This document shows, in pieces, positions 1-10,440 of a DNA stretch of 64,000 bases. The translations under genes were made by a program, and so were the position numbers. The number at the start of each line of letters is the position of its first letter. Positions within the stretch are counted from its first letter, which is position 1. The stretch is from Mixophyes australis (taxonomy: Eukaryota; Chordata; Amphibia; Anura; Limnodynastidae): the NCBI GenBank assembly GCA_036250195.1, contig JAVHZZ010000003.1, positions 17,128,504 to 17,192,503 on the forward strand, written 5' to 3'. Below the pieces are notes generated by a model, which had not been told where the DNA came from, did no database searches, and saw nothing but the letters and a program-made list of their open reading frames with translations.

Positions 1-130
1 GCTATCACCACAGTGCCCGGCATAAAGGCACAAATCATTTAAAAATGCAAGGGAGGAGAATAATTTGAAAAAAAACAACAAAAAAACACAATCTATGTTT
101 TAGTGAGTATTATATTTCATTCTAAAGAAC

Positions 131-1040
131 TGGTGATGTGCTGGTGTAGTGTGAGGGGGTATGTGCAGTCCTGTAGAGGTGTTGTGTGAGGGGTAGGTGT
201 AGTGCTGTAGAGGTGTAGTGTGAAGATGGGTACATGCAGTGCTATAGATATCTAGTGTGAGGGGAGGTACATGCAGTGTTGTAGATATGTAGTGAGGGGG
301 TAAGTTCAATTCTGTAGAGGTGAATTTGTGAAGGAGTAGGTGCAGTGCTTTAGGGGTGTAGTGTGAGGGGGTAGGTGCAGTGCTGTAGGGGTGTAGTCTG
401 AGGGGGTAGGTGCAGTGCTGTAGATATGTAGTGCTAGAGGGTAGGTGCAGTGTAAGCGAGTAGTGCAGTGCTCAAGAGGTGTAATGTGAGGGGGTAGGTG
501 CAGTGCTGTAGTGTGAGGGCGTAGGTGCGTAGGTGCAGTGTGAGCGGGTAGGTGCAGTGATGAAGTGTGAGGGGGCAAAAGCAGTGCTGTAGAGGTATAG
601 TGTGTGGGCTGTAGTGTTGTAGTGTGAGTGGGTAGGTGCAGTGCTGTAGAGGAGTAGTGTGAGGAGGAAGGTGCAGTGCTGAAGAGTTGTAATGTGAGGG
701 GGAAGGTGCAGTGTTGTAGAGTTGTAGTGGAGTGCTGTAGAGGTGCAGTGTGAGGGAGTGTAGTGCTGTAGTCTGAGGGGGTAGGTGCAGTGCTGTATAT
801 ATGTGGTGTGAGGGGTAGGAGCAGTGAGAGCGGGTAGGTGCAATACTCAAGAGGTGTAGTGTGAAGGGGTAGGTGCAATGCTGTAGGAGTGTAGTGTGAT
901 GGGGTAAGTGTAGTGCTGTAGGGGTGTAGAGTGATGTGATAAGTGCAGTGCTGTAGAGGTGTAGTGTGTGGGCTGTAGTGTTGTAGTGTGAGTTGGTAGG
1001 CGTAGTGCTGTAGTGTGAGGAGTGTAGGTGCAGTACTGTA
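131..1040. repeat. GT-rich minisatellite, unit 1 copy
   Basis: A degenerate minisatellite of roughly 20-40 bp monomers built from GTAGTGTGAGGGGG, TAGGTGCAGTGCTGTAG and AGAGGTG blocks. The minus strand stays open over several hundred bases and reads as repeats of Leu-His-Leu-Pro-Pro-His-Thr-Thr. This is a by-product of the repeat and not a gene. The array is about 127 bp shorter than the unit 2 copy. Confidence 0.9.
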
Positions 1041-1476
1041 CCTACCCTGATTGTGGCGGCTCTCCTCTTTATTTTTTTCTTCAATCAAAAATGAAGAAGC
1101 GTGGATGTTACAAATATGGGGCCCTCCTTGCTGAAAACAACAAGGGGGCCCTACTGGACAAGAAGATCAGAAGACTGCAAGCAACAAGGGGGGCTTTTTG
1201 CCCAAGAAGAAAAGCAAATACTTTTTGGACATTTCAAGCCAGACTTTGGAAATAACAAATTTAATTTGGACTTTTACAAGCCGGACTCTGGATACAAATA
1301 TATTGGGGACTTAGTTGACAGCCATTTTAGGATTAAAAGCTGCTGACGACAGATGAAAATATCAATGGTGACCATCAATCAATCTATGAGGAGGTTTACT
1401 ATCGGGATATTTATGTTCTGAATGTCCGGTGGTGAGCTATTTGCCGGACGGAACGGGACTGATCACGTGGATTCAT
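1041..1476. other. Non-coding stretch between minisatellite and hAT-1 empty site
   Basis: Only short open frames are present. Two copies of a segment like GGACTTTTACAAG / GACTCTGGATACAAA suggest a decayed short repeat. Compared with unit 2, unit 1 lacks 29 bp near 1211 (present at about 20107-20135). Confidence 0.6.
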
Positions 1477-1484
1477 CTAGATAC
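1477..1484. other. Empty target site of hAT-1
   Basis: The 8 bases CTAGATAC occur once here. In units 2 and 3 they flank both ends of the 8.2-8.3 kb hAT-1 element. This is the pre-insertion allele, so unit 1 separated from the unit 2/3 lineage before hAT-1 inserted, or lost it by precise excision, which is less likely. Confidence 0.95.
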
Positions 1485-3068
1485 GGTAATATCTTTCTGC
1501 ATGTTTGCTTATTACCGGATGAAGTACAATATTATTTCCACATACAGAAATCTATTTGTCAATATCCTGGAGACCTATCTTACTATGTTTGATTGAATAG
1601 AGACATTGGTTTGATGAAATATCCCTTGGACTCATCTACTGTTCACACACTATCGATCTTTCAGGCACAACATTTTCAGAGATTCAACGGAGTTCTGTGT
1701 TATAATACTATTAGCTCTTTTTCGAGCATTCCAGACATTCTCATCTCAAAGTTTCTCGAGGAGTTACCCATTGGCCACCAATTACTTACTTATTCCTTGT
1801 GAGACTATTTTTGAACCCCGATTCCTTTGAGTCATATGTTATAGTTTCTAATCAATGTGATCAGCTGGTCATTTATTACTTCCTTGTTTGTTCCGTGGCG
1901 CGACCTGTGGGGAGATAAGATGGGGATAGGGAGGGAGAGGGAGGGAAAGGGAGAGAGAACAGGCGAGACAGTATACACGATAACGGTCGTCTGGTGGCTC
2001 TTCTGGAGTGGGAAATGTTTATAGCTCCTTTTGCAATATTTGTTTATAGCTGTTTTGCCTAGTTTATAGCTCTAGTGCCGTGTAAACTGGGGTGACTATA
2101 TGGGTTTGCAGAGTAGTAAACTCTTAGGGGTGGGGCGGGCAGGGGGATTAAGATGCCCTGTTCCAAGCTTCTTAGTTATGAGCTCCGCAGAAAAACTGCT
2201 AATTAGTGCATATGCTTGCTTTTCAATTTAAATTGTAAATTTGGTTGTGTTCCCTTTAAAAGGGGGAAGCGGTGTGGGAATATTAGGGCAGTGTAGATGC
2301 TAATGGGATATTAAATAAGTGGGGAGTAGAAGGCTAGTTGGGTGGACAGATAGTGTTGTGTGTGCTATGGATAATGTTTAAATGGATGGTCATTTATTAG
2401 TCATTGTGTTTTATATTTGTTATACACATGCTGAATAAATTGTTATTTTATCTATCCATGCTTTATGGTATTACTAGAGAGATTTCCGCTTCACACTCAG
2501 CGCTGTTTATTTGTTTTTTTGCATTTAGTATTTAAGACTCCACGGGTCTTACAGCAGCGGGTGTGGTTTGGTTTTTTCTCTTTTAAGAGAGAATCCGGTG
2601 GTGATTGGAGATCTGTTTCATTGCACCAGGACATTTTGTGTTTAATCACCGTTATTACCCTACACCCACCTCCCTGGGGTGTAGGAAGAGCCATAGCACT
2701 GGTCTGGGTGTCCCTAGAGGGGGGGCCGCTTGTTTTTTCGGCGGGCCCCACTCCCTAAGGAATCCAGCCCAGCGCTGAACAGCTTGGGGTTGATTTGTAA
2801 TTATAGCAGGGAGACCCCTGCTGCGTGTCCCCCTGCTATATTAACACCAACCCCGGCTGGTTTGCCTAGTACTGGTTCCATGAAAATCGGGGGACCCCAC
2901 GCAGATTTGTTCCCCGATTTTCACGGAACTAGCAGTAGTCTGGCAGCACTATGGTTGATAGTGAATAGAGGGTGGGACCCCACACTTTTTTTTTTAAAAT
3001 CCCAACAGGAACCACAGAACAATTTTGAATTTGAATTTTAAACGGGCTCTGTAACAGCCGCTCTGTAA
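1485..3068. other. Repeat-like non-coding DNA upstream of the foldback
   Basis: No credible coding frame. The sequence has CT- and G-rich tracts (1918-1960), repeated TTTATAGCT motifs (2018-2072) and an AATAAA signal near 2434 followed by T-rich DNA, so part of it could be an old LTR or element 3' end. A GC-rich segment from about 2660 to 2950 contains a stem formed by GAAAATCGGGG (2881) and CCCCGATTTTC (2920). Unit 1 lacks about 50 bp near 2236 that units 2 and 3 have. I cannot name the family. Confidence 0.4.
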
Positions 3069-3337
3069 CTGACCCTCTCGCTAACAAATTTTCTTCTATG
3101 AGCAGGAGAATTTAGCTATATTTATTGGGCTGGTTGGTGTTTTGGGTCTAATTGGAGGCACACCATACTAGTATAAGACCTGGCACCGCTCTCATTTCAC
3201 AGTTTAATCCCTCAGAGCGGTGCCAGGGCTAATATTAGTATAGTGTGCCTCCAATCAGCCCTAAAACACCAACCAGCCCAATAAATATAGCTAAATTCTC
3301 CTGCTCACAGAAACATTTTTCTTAGCGAGAGGGTCAG
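3069..3337. mobile_element. 269-bp foldback (palindromic) element, unit 1
   Basis: Two inverted arms of about 120 bp read CTGACCCTCTCGCTAA inward and flank a spacer of about 25 bp centred near 3203. Both arms carry the blocks AGGAGAATTTAGC, GGCTGGTTGGTGTTTT and GGCACCGCTCT. The arms have a few mismatches. It looks like a non-autonomous foldback or MITE without coding capacity. I see no target duplication, so it may be the core of a larger element. Confidence 0.8.
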
Positions 3338-4493
3338 TCAGCCATATTTGTACTTGCAAGTGAAGCCAGTCTGAGTACACCCAGCACACACCTCTATTTG
3401 ACATGCGCAACGTTATGAAATCCCCTATCTTTAAAATGGGGCATATTTTACCAAATTGCAAAAAAACTGTAATTTTCTCAATATTTGAAACCCTCAAAGG
3501 CAATCCTTAGCCCTAATAGCTTTCATACAAAGCTAACCCCAAGTCTTTAAACTCCCTGTACACCGAGTTACGCTCTCCCAAAAAACCCAGAAAAACGTTG
3601 ACTTTTGCAAAAAAGGAAGTGGAAAAAAACAGCGAGATTTTGAAGTTTAGATTATTCCTAATTTGTCATTTTTTATTCTTTTTTTTCTGAAATTTGGCAT
3701 GTAGCACCTATGGACAGTTCTCCATTAACATGCCTAATTTCAGCTTAATAGCTTTAATATGTTTTAAAATGTAGACCCTCAAACACCATGCTCCCCTCTC
3801 ACAGATTTATAATGGCGGAATGTCGTTCATTAGATGCAACCTTAATATAAGGGCACGACTGTGCTCTTATAATAAAACAAAAAGACAGTTGTTGTTGTTA
3901 TTTAAGAGATATCAACTTTTCTTAAATTCAAAGGCATTTCATAAACATTCTTATGGAACCAGATATGAATAGATGTAGGTATGTTTTATTTTGTGATAAA
4001 GGTTGACTGTCACTATCATCCCAGAGACAAGAAACTGAGACTCAATATCAGTCAGCCAAACACAACAAAACCCAGTTTATTCAGGTTATTTCAACAATCT
4101 GTAACATGGGACAACTTAACAATGTCTCATAACTACAAGTATCACAGAGAAAATGTAACATTTTGACACTATGGTATTGACTATATATACTGTGTCATAA
4201 TGATCTGACCTTTGTCTGATATGTAGATCATTATTTTAATGTATCTTTAGATTTACAGCATAGAATATTCTTCCATATTCTGAATGAGATGAGTGAAAGT
4301 TTTGAAACGGTTCTGTTAATTATTCACCTTATACTCCTTTGGCAGAGACATTTTACATGTTTTGCTGGCAGAACTTGGTCATACGTATTGTGGTTCTACC
4401 CCAACCTCCCCATACAGCAGAATCATCTTTAGCTTTTTTCATACAGCAAAATGTCAATGTACAACTAAAGTACGAAAAAGCACTCCACATAAC
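3338..4493. other. Non-coding stretch, AT-rich, unit 1
   Basis: No gene seen. The sequence has poly-A and poly-T tracts and a short hairpin near 3848-3871 (ATAAGGGCAC / GTGCTCTTAT; perfect in unit 2). Open frames are short and have no family resemblance. Confidence 0.55.
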
Positions 4494-4701
4494 GGGCAGC
4501 ACGGTGGCTAAGTGGTTAGCACTTCTGCCTTACAGCACTGGGGTCATGAGTTCAATTCCTAACCATGGCCTTATCTGTGAGGAGTTTGTATGTTGTCCCC
4601 GTGTTTGTGTGGGTTAACTCCAGGTGCTCCGGTTTCCTCCCACATTCCAAAAACATACATCTAGGCTAATTGGCTGCTATCAAATTGACCCTAGTCTATG
4701 T
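4494..4701 (+). mobile_element. tRNA-derived SINE, 5' part (split by a LINE), unit 1
   Basis: The element begins GGGCAGCACGGTGG. It carries a pol III A-box-like TGGCTAAGTGGTTAGC (about 4505-4520) and a B-box-like GGTCATGAGTTCAATTCC (about 4542-4559), the tRNA-like head of a SINE. The body follows to 4701, where an antisense LINE interrupts it. The other half resumes at 7454. Units 2 and 3 hold the uninterrupted element. Confidence 0.88.
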
Positions 4702-7453
4702 ATCATCATCATCATCATCATCATCATCATTTATTTATATAGCGCCAACATATTCCGTAGCGCTTTACAATTGGGGACAAACGTAATAAACTAATAAACA
4801 AACTGGGTAAAACAGACAAAGAGGTGAGAAGGCCCTGCTCGCAAGCTTACAATCTATGGGACAATGGGAGATTGACACATGAGGTTAAGTATACATTTTG
4901 CATCTTGGCCCAGCCAGACTGCAAAGGTAGGGTGACTCATAAGCTAAATGATCCTGTCACACAACAATGTTGGTCCGGGGGTAGTTGTCTTGTGTGAAAT
5001 TGTGTAACAGGCTAAAGGTAGTGAGGTTAAGATGGTGGTTGAGGAATATTATAAGCTTGTCTGAATAGGTAGGTTTTCAGAGAACGCTTGAAAGTTTGTA
5101 GAACAGAGGAGAGTCTTATTGTGCGAGGGAGAGAGTTCCATAGAGTGGGTGCAGCCCGAAAGAAGTCCTGTAACCGGGAATGGGAGGATGTAATGAGGGT
5201 GGATGAGAGACGCAGATCTTTTGCAGAATGGAGTTGCCGAGTTGGGAGATATTTTGAGACAAGAGAGGAGATGTATGTTGGTGCAGCTTTGTTGATGGCC
5301 TTGTAGGTTAGTAAAAGTATTTTATATTGGATTCGGTAGAAGACAGGCAGCCAGTGTAGAGACATACAGAGTGATTCAACAGAGGAATAGCTATTTGCAA
5401 GGAAAATCAGTCTTGCCGAAGCATGCAAAATAGATTTTAGGGGTTTGAGTCTGTTTTTGGGAAGACCAGTAAGGAGGGAATTGCAATAGTCAATGCGGGA
5501 GATGATTAGTGCATGAATTAAGGTTTTAGCAGTGTCTTGTGTGAGATATGTGCGGATTCTGGAAATGTTCTTTAGATGTATGTAACATGATTTAGATATA
5601 GAGTCAATGTGGGGAACAAAGGATAGGCGTGAATCAAGGATTACACCTAGGCAGCGAGCTTGTGGGGTGGGATTTATGGTCATGTTATCAACAGAGATAG
5701 AAATGTCAGGTATGCTCTTGTTGGCGGGTGGGAATATTATTAACTCTGTTTTAGAAAGATTAAGTTTGAGTTGACGAGAGGACATCCAAGATGAAATGGC
5801 AGAAAGACAGTCAGTTACACGGGACAACACAGATGTCGAGATATCAGGAGAGGATAGATAGATTTGGGTATCATCCGCATAGAGATGATACTGAAAGCCA
5901 AAGGAACTTATTAGATTTCCAAGAGAAGCGGTATAGATAGAGAACAGCAGAGGACCTAGCACCGAGCCTTGTGGTACTCCAACTGATAGGGGAAGCGGAG
6001 CAGATGTGGCTCCAGAGAAATTAACAGTGAAAGAGCGATTAGAGAGGTAAGATGAGAACCAGGATAGAACTGTGTCTTGAAGACCTAGGGATTGCAGCGT
6101 TTGTATGAGAAGAGAGTGGTCAACGGTGTCAAATGCAGCCGAGAGATCAAGGAGAATTAGGAGAGAGTAATGGCGTTCAGTCTTAGCAGTGATCAGATCA
6201 TTAACAACCTTGGTCAGCGCAGTCTCTGTGGAGTGTTGAGAACGAAAGCCAGACTGAAGAGGATCCAACAGGTTGTTTGCGGAAAGAAAGCGTGTGAGGC
6301 GAGTGTAGGCAAGTCTCTCTAGAAGCTTGGAGGGGCAAGGGAGCTGAGAGATGGGACGGTAATTTGAGAGAGAGTTTGGGTCGGAGTTTTGTTTTTTTAG
6401 AATAGGAGTAATCACTGCATGCTTGTATAGTGATGGAAAGATGCCAGTAGAGAGTGAGAGATTACAGATTTGAGTTAGAGGTGAAATGAGCACAGAAGAC
6501 AGGGATCTACCAATTTGCGAGGGAATAGGATCGAGAGGACAGGAGGTAGAGTAGGAAGATAAGAAGAGCGTAGAAATTTCCTCTTCATTTGTGGGGTCAA
6601 ATGAAGAAAGGGTGTCAGAGGGTAGTGGGAAGGAAATGAGCTGATGGCTTGTTGAGGAGGAGGATACCATTTCTAGTCTGATCTTATCAATCTTGTCCTT
6701 GAAGTAGGTAGCAAGATCTTGAGCACTGATAGTAGATGGAGGGTTCGGGGTGGGAGGATTGAGAAGATGATTAAATGTATTGAAAAGGCGTTTGGGGTTA
6801 GAAGCCTGAGCATAGATAAGAGATTGAAAGTATGTTTGTTTTGCAGTGTCCAGAGCATTTCGATAGGAGTGGTAGACAGAAGTATATGTGAAGAAGTCAT
6901 TAGAGCTTCGAGATTTACGCCAGTGACGTTCTGCTTTACGGGACAGTTTTTGAAGATTTCGTGTTGCTTTGGTGTGCCACGGTTGACATCGAAGTCGACG
7001 TGTAGTATGAAGTGTCGCTGGAGCCACTTGATCAAGGGCCGTTGCTAAGGTTAGGTGAAAATGAGGTACTGCCATCTCAGGGGATGAGAATGTAGAGATA
7101 GGGGAGAGAAGGTGTTGGAGAGAGGTGGAAAATTGTTGAAGATTAATAGAATTAAGATTTCTACGAGTATGAGGAGGCTTGGTTGAGTTAGACAGTAGAG
7201 AGGTTAGAGCAGTGGGGGTGAGAGTGTAGCTGATAAGGTGATGATCCGAGAGGGGGAAGGGTGTATTAATAAAATTAGAAACTGAGCATAGTCTAGAGAA
7301 AACAAGATCAAGGCAGTGGCCATCCTGATGAGTAGATGATTCAATCCACTGGGAGAGGTCAAGTGAGGATGTTAGAGAGAGTAGTTTGGAAGCAGCTTTG
7401 GAAGGTGGGTTATCAATGGGGATGTTGAAGTCACCCATGATGATGGTGGGGAT
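4702..7453 (-). mobile_element. 5'-truncated L2/CR1-like LINE inserted in the SINE (unit 1 only)
   Basis: About 2.75 kb absent from units 2 and 3. On the minus strand it ends with GGCGCTATATAAATAAA and a (GATGAT)n tail, which reads as an ATC repeat at 4702-4731. Its 5' end is truncated inside the endonuclease domain, at about 7453. I see no clear target duplication, as is usual for L2-type insertions. An uninterrupted reading frame through the reverse transcriptase suggests a young insertion. Confidence 0.93.
5027..7453 (-). CDS. LINE ORF2 fragment: endonuclease C-terminus plus reverse transcriptase
   Basis: This is the coding part of a non-LTR retrotransposon polyprotein that nicks target DNA and copies its RNA in place. 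The open frame extends to 7627 and encodes 866 aa, but its first 58 or so residues are antisense SINE and flank, since the same residues occur in units 2 and 3 without the LINE. Real homology starts near residue 59. MGDFN (64-68) and SDHH (127-130) are the end of an APE-type endonuclease. The reverse transcriptase has NYRPIS (422-427), the catalytic LLDLSAAFD (492-500, first Asp 493), VPQGSVLGP (551-559) and YADD (583-586). The C-terminal region has LHWLP (757-761). The stop lies at 5027. Most of the endonuclease is missing, so this copy cannot be autonomous. Family placement in L2/CR1 rests on motif style. Confidence 0.9.
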   Translation of the reverse strand: MPTIIMGDFNIPIDNPPSKAASKLLSLTSSLDLSQWIESSTHQDGHCLDLVFSRLCSVSNFINTPFPLSDHHLISYTLTPTALTSLLSNSTKPPHTRRNLNSINLQQFSTSLQHLLSPISTFSSPEMAVPHFHLTLATALDQVAPATLHTTRRLRCQPWHTKATRNLQKLSRKAERHWRKSRSSNDFFTYTSVYHSYRNALDTAKQTYFQSLIYAQASNPKRLFNTFNHLLNPPTPNPPSTISAQDLATYFKDKIDKIRLEMVSSSSTSHQLISFPLPSDTLSSFDPTNEEEISTLFLSSYSTSCPLDPIPSQIGRSLSSVLISPLTQICNLSLSTGIFPSLYKHAVITPILKKQNSDPNSLSNYRPISQLPCPSKLLERLAYTRLTRFLSANNLLDPLQSGFRSQHSTETALTKVVNDLITAKTERHYSLLILLDLSAAFDTVDHSLLIQTLQSLGLQDTVLSWFSSYLSNRSFTVNFSGATSAPLPLSVGVPQGSVLGPLLFSIYTASLGNLISSFGFQYHLYADDTQIYLSSPDISTSVLSRVTDCLSAISSWMSSRQLKLNLSKTELIIFPPANKSIPDISISVDNMTINPTPQARCLGVILDSRLSFVPHIDSISKSCYIHLKNISRIRTYLTQDTAKTLIHALIISRIDYCNSLLTGLPKNRLKPLKSILHASARLIFLANSYSSVESLCMSLHWLPVFYRIQYKILLLTYKAINKAAPTYISSLVSKYLPTRQLHSAKDLRLSSTLITSSHSRLQDFFRAAPTLWNSLPRTIRLSSVLQTFKRSLKTYLFRQAYNIPQPPS

Positions 7454-7588
7454 GTCTGTGTGTGTGTTAGTGTGTGTTAGGGAATTTAGACTGTAAGCTC
7501 CAAGCTCCAATGGGGCAGGGACTGATGTGAGTTTCTCTGTACAGTGCTGCGAATTAGTGGCGCTATATAAATAAATGATGATGATGAA
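7454..7588 (+). mobile_element. tRNA-derived SINE, 3' part (split), unit 1
   Basis: This continues the SINE interrupted at 4701: a (TG)n stretch, the segment TTTAGACTGTAAGCTCC, then the 3' tail GGCGCTATATAAATAAATGA and a short GATGAT repeat. Imperfect direct repeats TCCACAT before (about 4484) and TCCACAC after (7593) may be its target duplication. The tail matches the 3' end of the LINE at 4702, as expected if that LINE family mobilises the SINE. Confidence 0.85.
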
Positions 7589-8795
7589 GGGATCCACACA
7601 ATAGTGAAAGAGCCGGCTCTGCTGCACAATTCTATTTGTGTAAACTCTTAGTCAAATTCTAACTCAGATCACTATCCTCAAATGCTGTTATCATGCAAGA
7701 TGAAGAGATGATGTTCAGTCTGCCTTTGTTATTGCTTTAAGGTTGGTGTTTGACAGAACTCTTATCCACATCCCCCACTCCCCTCAGCTGCTACACTAAT
7801 CGACTTGTGTCATTAGTTATTTGGGAACATAGAGTCACCTCAGTGCTTCTACCTACACTGGATTGCATGACACTATTATCATCAGCCAGTTCTGAACAAA
7901 TCTGTAGCTGCTGATCTATAAGTGCAGCATGTTGTGTATCTATCTGGTCTTCTTTTGCTGGTGACAATGATGGTTACATCTGGAAAGCTCCTGTGTCCCA
8001 GAAATCCACAGATACACACAGATTTCAATTGCAGTTACTGCAGACATGCACAGATTTCTTAGTTCTGTTTCTAACTTGTTGTCTTAGATTTGTCCAACAT
8101 GTTTTTCAATGTATCTTCAATTGAAGAAACTATCATAGGTTATTTGCATCAGTTTTGCTTTAAATATATATATGAATATATTGCAGTCTGTTATACAGTA
8201 TATTATAGAATCGTTATACTGCCCCATCACATACATCTGTGTTAATGTCTCAGACAGATTCATAACTTTTATGATAAACTGAGTCTTTGTACATGAAGAG
8301 GAAACTGTTTATAATCCATTTTGTTTAATTGCTAGACAATGTCTTGTGTATGCCAATTCCATAGATTTCCAGGTTAGTAATGTTCAAGGTGAAAGTTATT
8401 AAGAATAGAATTATTTAGGAAAGTACTTAATGTCCAGTATTACCGAGAGGTGAAAATAAAGACTTCTTTACTTAGAGGAGAATTTTTTTTCCTTTGAAAC
8501 TGGCAGTTTTCTCTCTAAAACATTGACCTGGGTTTGGAGATAGATACAAGGTCACATAATATTAGACATACAGAATGATCTATAAATAAATATACAATAT
8601 GACAGTATACATAGGAATACAGGCTGAAATATACTAAGTTTCTCCTCCCAAATACTTTTGCTCCTATTTAAAGATAATATTTTACTAGATTATTAATATT
8701 TATAAACAGTATACTCCAGACAAACCGGACAATCTAAATTATTGCTCTACAGCTATTGTTGACGTGACAATGATAAAGATTGCTCCACGAATGTG
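7589..8795. other. 3' flank of TAS2R, non-coding
   Basis: AT-rich with no gene seen. A short TA tract near 8163-8172 is expanded to nearly 50 bp in units 2 and 3. AATAAA-like motifs lie just 3' of the receptor stop on the minus strand and could serve as a polyadenylation signal, but none stands out. Confidence 0.5.
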
Positions 8796-9698
8796 TTATT
8801 CGAGATTGACTTTCCCTACACAGCAGAAAGCAGCAAGAATGGAGCGTTTCAGCTTTCCGTTGCTGACTATTAACACAATTGAGTGCAGACTTGGATAGGA
8901 AGTATAACAAATATTGCAAAAAAGACCATATAATGGATTTTGGAGTTGCAATGTTAAAGGCATGACATTGGAACTTATTAAAAAAAGGACATAAAAGAAC
9001 AGAAAAGAGGCCATATTTATAATTGCCCTTTTGTGGGCAACAAGTTGAGGTTTTGTGAATCCTGAATCTTTGCTGCTCATATTCCTGGTGTGTTTTAGGA
9101 GTGATACAATCAGAAGAGAAATGGCTGCACAGAATATGAGGAATGGTATGAAGGATCCTACAAGGTTCAGGAAGAGGAAATTGTCATTTATTTCCAAAGT
9201 TATATTTCCATCATTAGAACCATTAATGACATGTGTAGAATTCATGTCCACAAACCATCCAAATGGCAGACTGGAAAGAAAAGACACCATCATTGACATC
9301 AGAAGCAGCCACGGCACCAACCTGGAGATGTTCATCTTAAGTCTCAGGAATAATCTGTTGCTGTAGTTTGTGATCTTTACGCAGTAGAACACACAGAGCA
9401 CGGTGCCCCACCACAGGCTGCAGAACTCCACGAACATTGCTGGAGTGATAATATATTTTACAAACATAATAGCTGAAATTGTATCTTTATCATCACTCAT
9501 TATATTAAGGGACATCCACAAAATTAGAAGAATGATCCTAACCATTCCCAGGCTGGTCATGATAATGTCAACAGTTTGAAGGGTTTGACCCTTGTGAAAC
9601 CAAATTAGGTTTTTTGCCACTATAAATGTATTGATAAACAATCCAATGATTATCAAAATCCAAGTAACAGTTATTAAAATGAGAGCTGCATAATCCAT
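8796..9698 (-). CDS. TAS2R: Bitter taste receptor type 2 (TAS2R), unit 1
   Basis: A 300-residue single-exon seven-transmembrane GPCR, the usual TAS2R length and gene structure. Family knowledge: TAS2Rs sit in the plasma membrane of taste and other chemosensory cells and signal bitter compounds through gustducin and PLC-beta2. Approximate helices: 7-29, 43-65, 82-108, 125-147, 178-201, 225-247, 255-279. Diagnostic matches are the TM3 end LCVFYCVKITNYSN (101-114), KHTRNM after TM5 (202-207), HKRAI with SFLFFY in TM6 (222-236) and the TM7 end LHSIVLIVSNGKLK (271-284). Extracellular loop 2 has three N-glycosylation sequons (Asn153, Asn159, Asn165); a sequon there is typical of TAS2Rs. The start is chosen because the next Met would remove TM1. 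It differs from the unit 2 copy at five residues. Which subfamily or ligand cannot be told from sequence alone. Confidence 0.95.
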   Translation of the reverse strand: MDYAALILITVTWILIIIGLFINTFIVAKNLIWFHKGQTLQTVDIIMTSLGMVRIILLILWMSLNIMSDDKDTISAIMFVKYIITPAMFVEFCSLWWGTVLCVFYCVKITNYSNRLFLRLKMNISRLVPWLLLMSMMVSFLSSLPFGWFVDMNSTHVINGSNDGNITLEINDNFLFLNLVGSFIPFLIFCAAISLLIVSLLKHTRNMSSKDSGFTKPQLVAHKRAIINMASFLFFYVLFLISSNVMPLTLQLQNPLYGLFCNICYTSYPSLHSIVLIVSNGKLKRSILAAFCCVGKVNLE

Positions 9699-10124
9699 CT
9701 TTTCTTTTTTAGAGAATCTTCTTTATAACTTACCAGCACTGTAGGTAACTTGCTTTCAGATGAGCTGCACTGTGACATGTGAATTATGTTGAGCTATAAT
9801 TAAATATAGAACTGCTTGCTATAAGTTTTGCATGATATTTGGCTACCGATCTCCAAGTATTAAAATCATCCAGGTTACATTTTAATTAAATCAGTGTTGT
9901 TACATATAAGCAGTATGACATTTTTATCTGTTATGTATTTGTAAAATCTCCTGATATTTTTTGAGGAATAGCCATGGAATTTAGCCAAGTGGTGTCGTCA
10001 TTTTAGACTAAATATATTTGCTTTTTAATTACTCAATCTTGTTGATTTATAGATGCACTATTTTTCTAGGCTGTAGTGGAAGAGTGTGTTTATTCTCAGC
10101 AATACACGGATTCCTCCACATAAT
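9699..10124. other. 5' flank of TAS2R, non-coding
   Basis: This lies upstream of the receptor on the minus strand. It is AT-rich with no gene and no confident promoter. The matching unit 2 flank is nearly identical, so any promoter was duplicated with the gene. Confidence 0.5.
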
Positions 10125-10440
10125 GCAACCTCTCCCATCTCGTTCTTCTTCCGTCTATGCTTCATGCTAGAGCAAAACTAATCTTCTTTTCTTTCCACTC
10201 CACTTCTGCCTCCACTCTCTGTCAACATTTACATTGGCTCCCGTTCCCCTTCTATTCCCCTCTTCAAATACCTCATCATCATACTACCTACCTCTCCAAC
10301 CCCATCTCAATACATGCTCCCACCCGCCTTCTACGGCTGGCTAATGACCATCGCCTCATCCCTACTCTGATAACCTCGCCATTTCTCGTGCTGCCTTCTA
10401 CCACTGAAACGTACTCCTTCATTCTATCATACTACTCCCT
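10125..10440 (+). pseudogene. LINE ORF2 3'-end fossil, unit 1
   Basis: The plus strand encodes a decayed match to the C-terminus of L2/CR1-type ORF2. The stretch MLHARAKLIFF, CQHLHWLPF, then a region matching the residues before LITS, parallels [18 protein letters not shown] and LITSSHS in the LINE at 5027-7453. Frameshifts and substitutions disrupt it. Only about 300 bp remain. Confidence 0.72.

Noticed and set aside
306..1088. Open frames of 216-301 codons in the GT-rich minisatellite, all three units
   Set aside because: Low-complexity His/Thr/Pro/Leu readings in several overlapping frames; no domain, and length changes with repeat number.
4494..4570. A true tRNA gene at the A-box and B-box motifs
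   Set aside because: The head cannot fold a full acceptor stem and is followed by a SINE body and LINE-like tail.
8796..9698. Vomeronasal type 1 receptor as an alternative to TAS2R
   Set aside because: The TM3 end, KHTRNM after TM5, and the TM7 end with HS-x-N-x-KLK are TAS2R signatures, and the loop 2 glycosylation cluster fits TAS2R.
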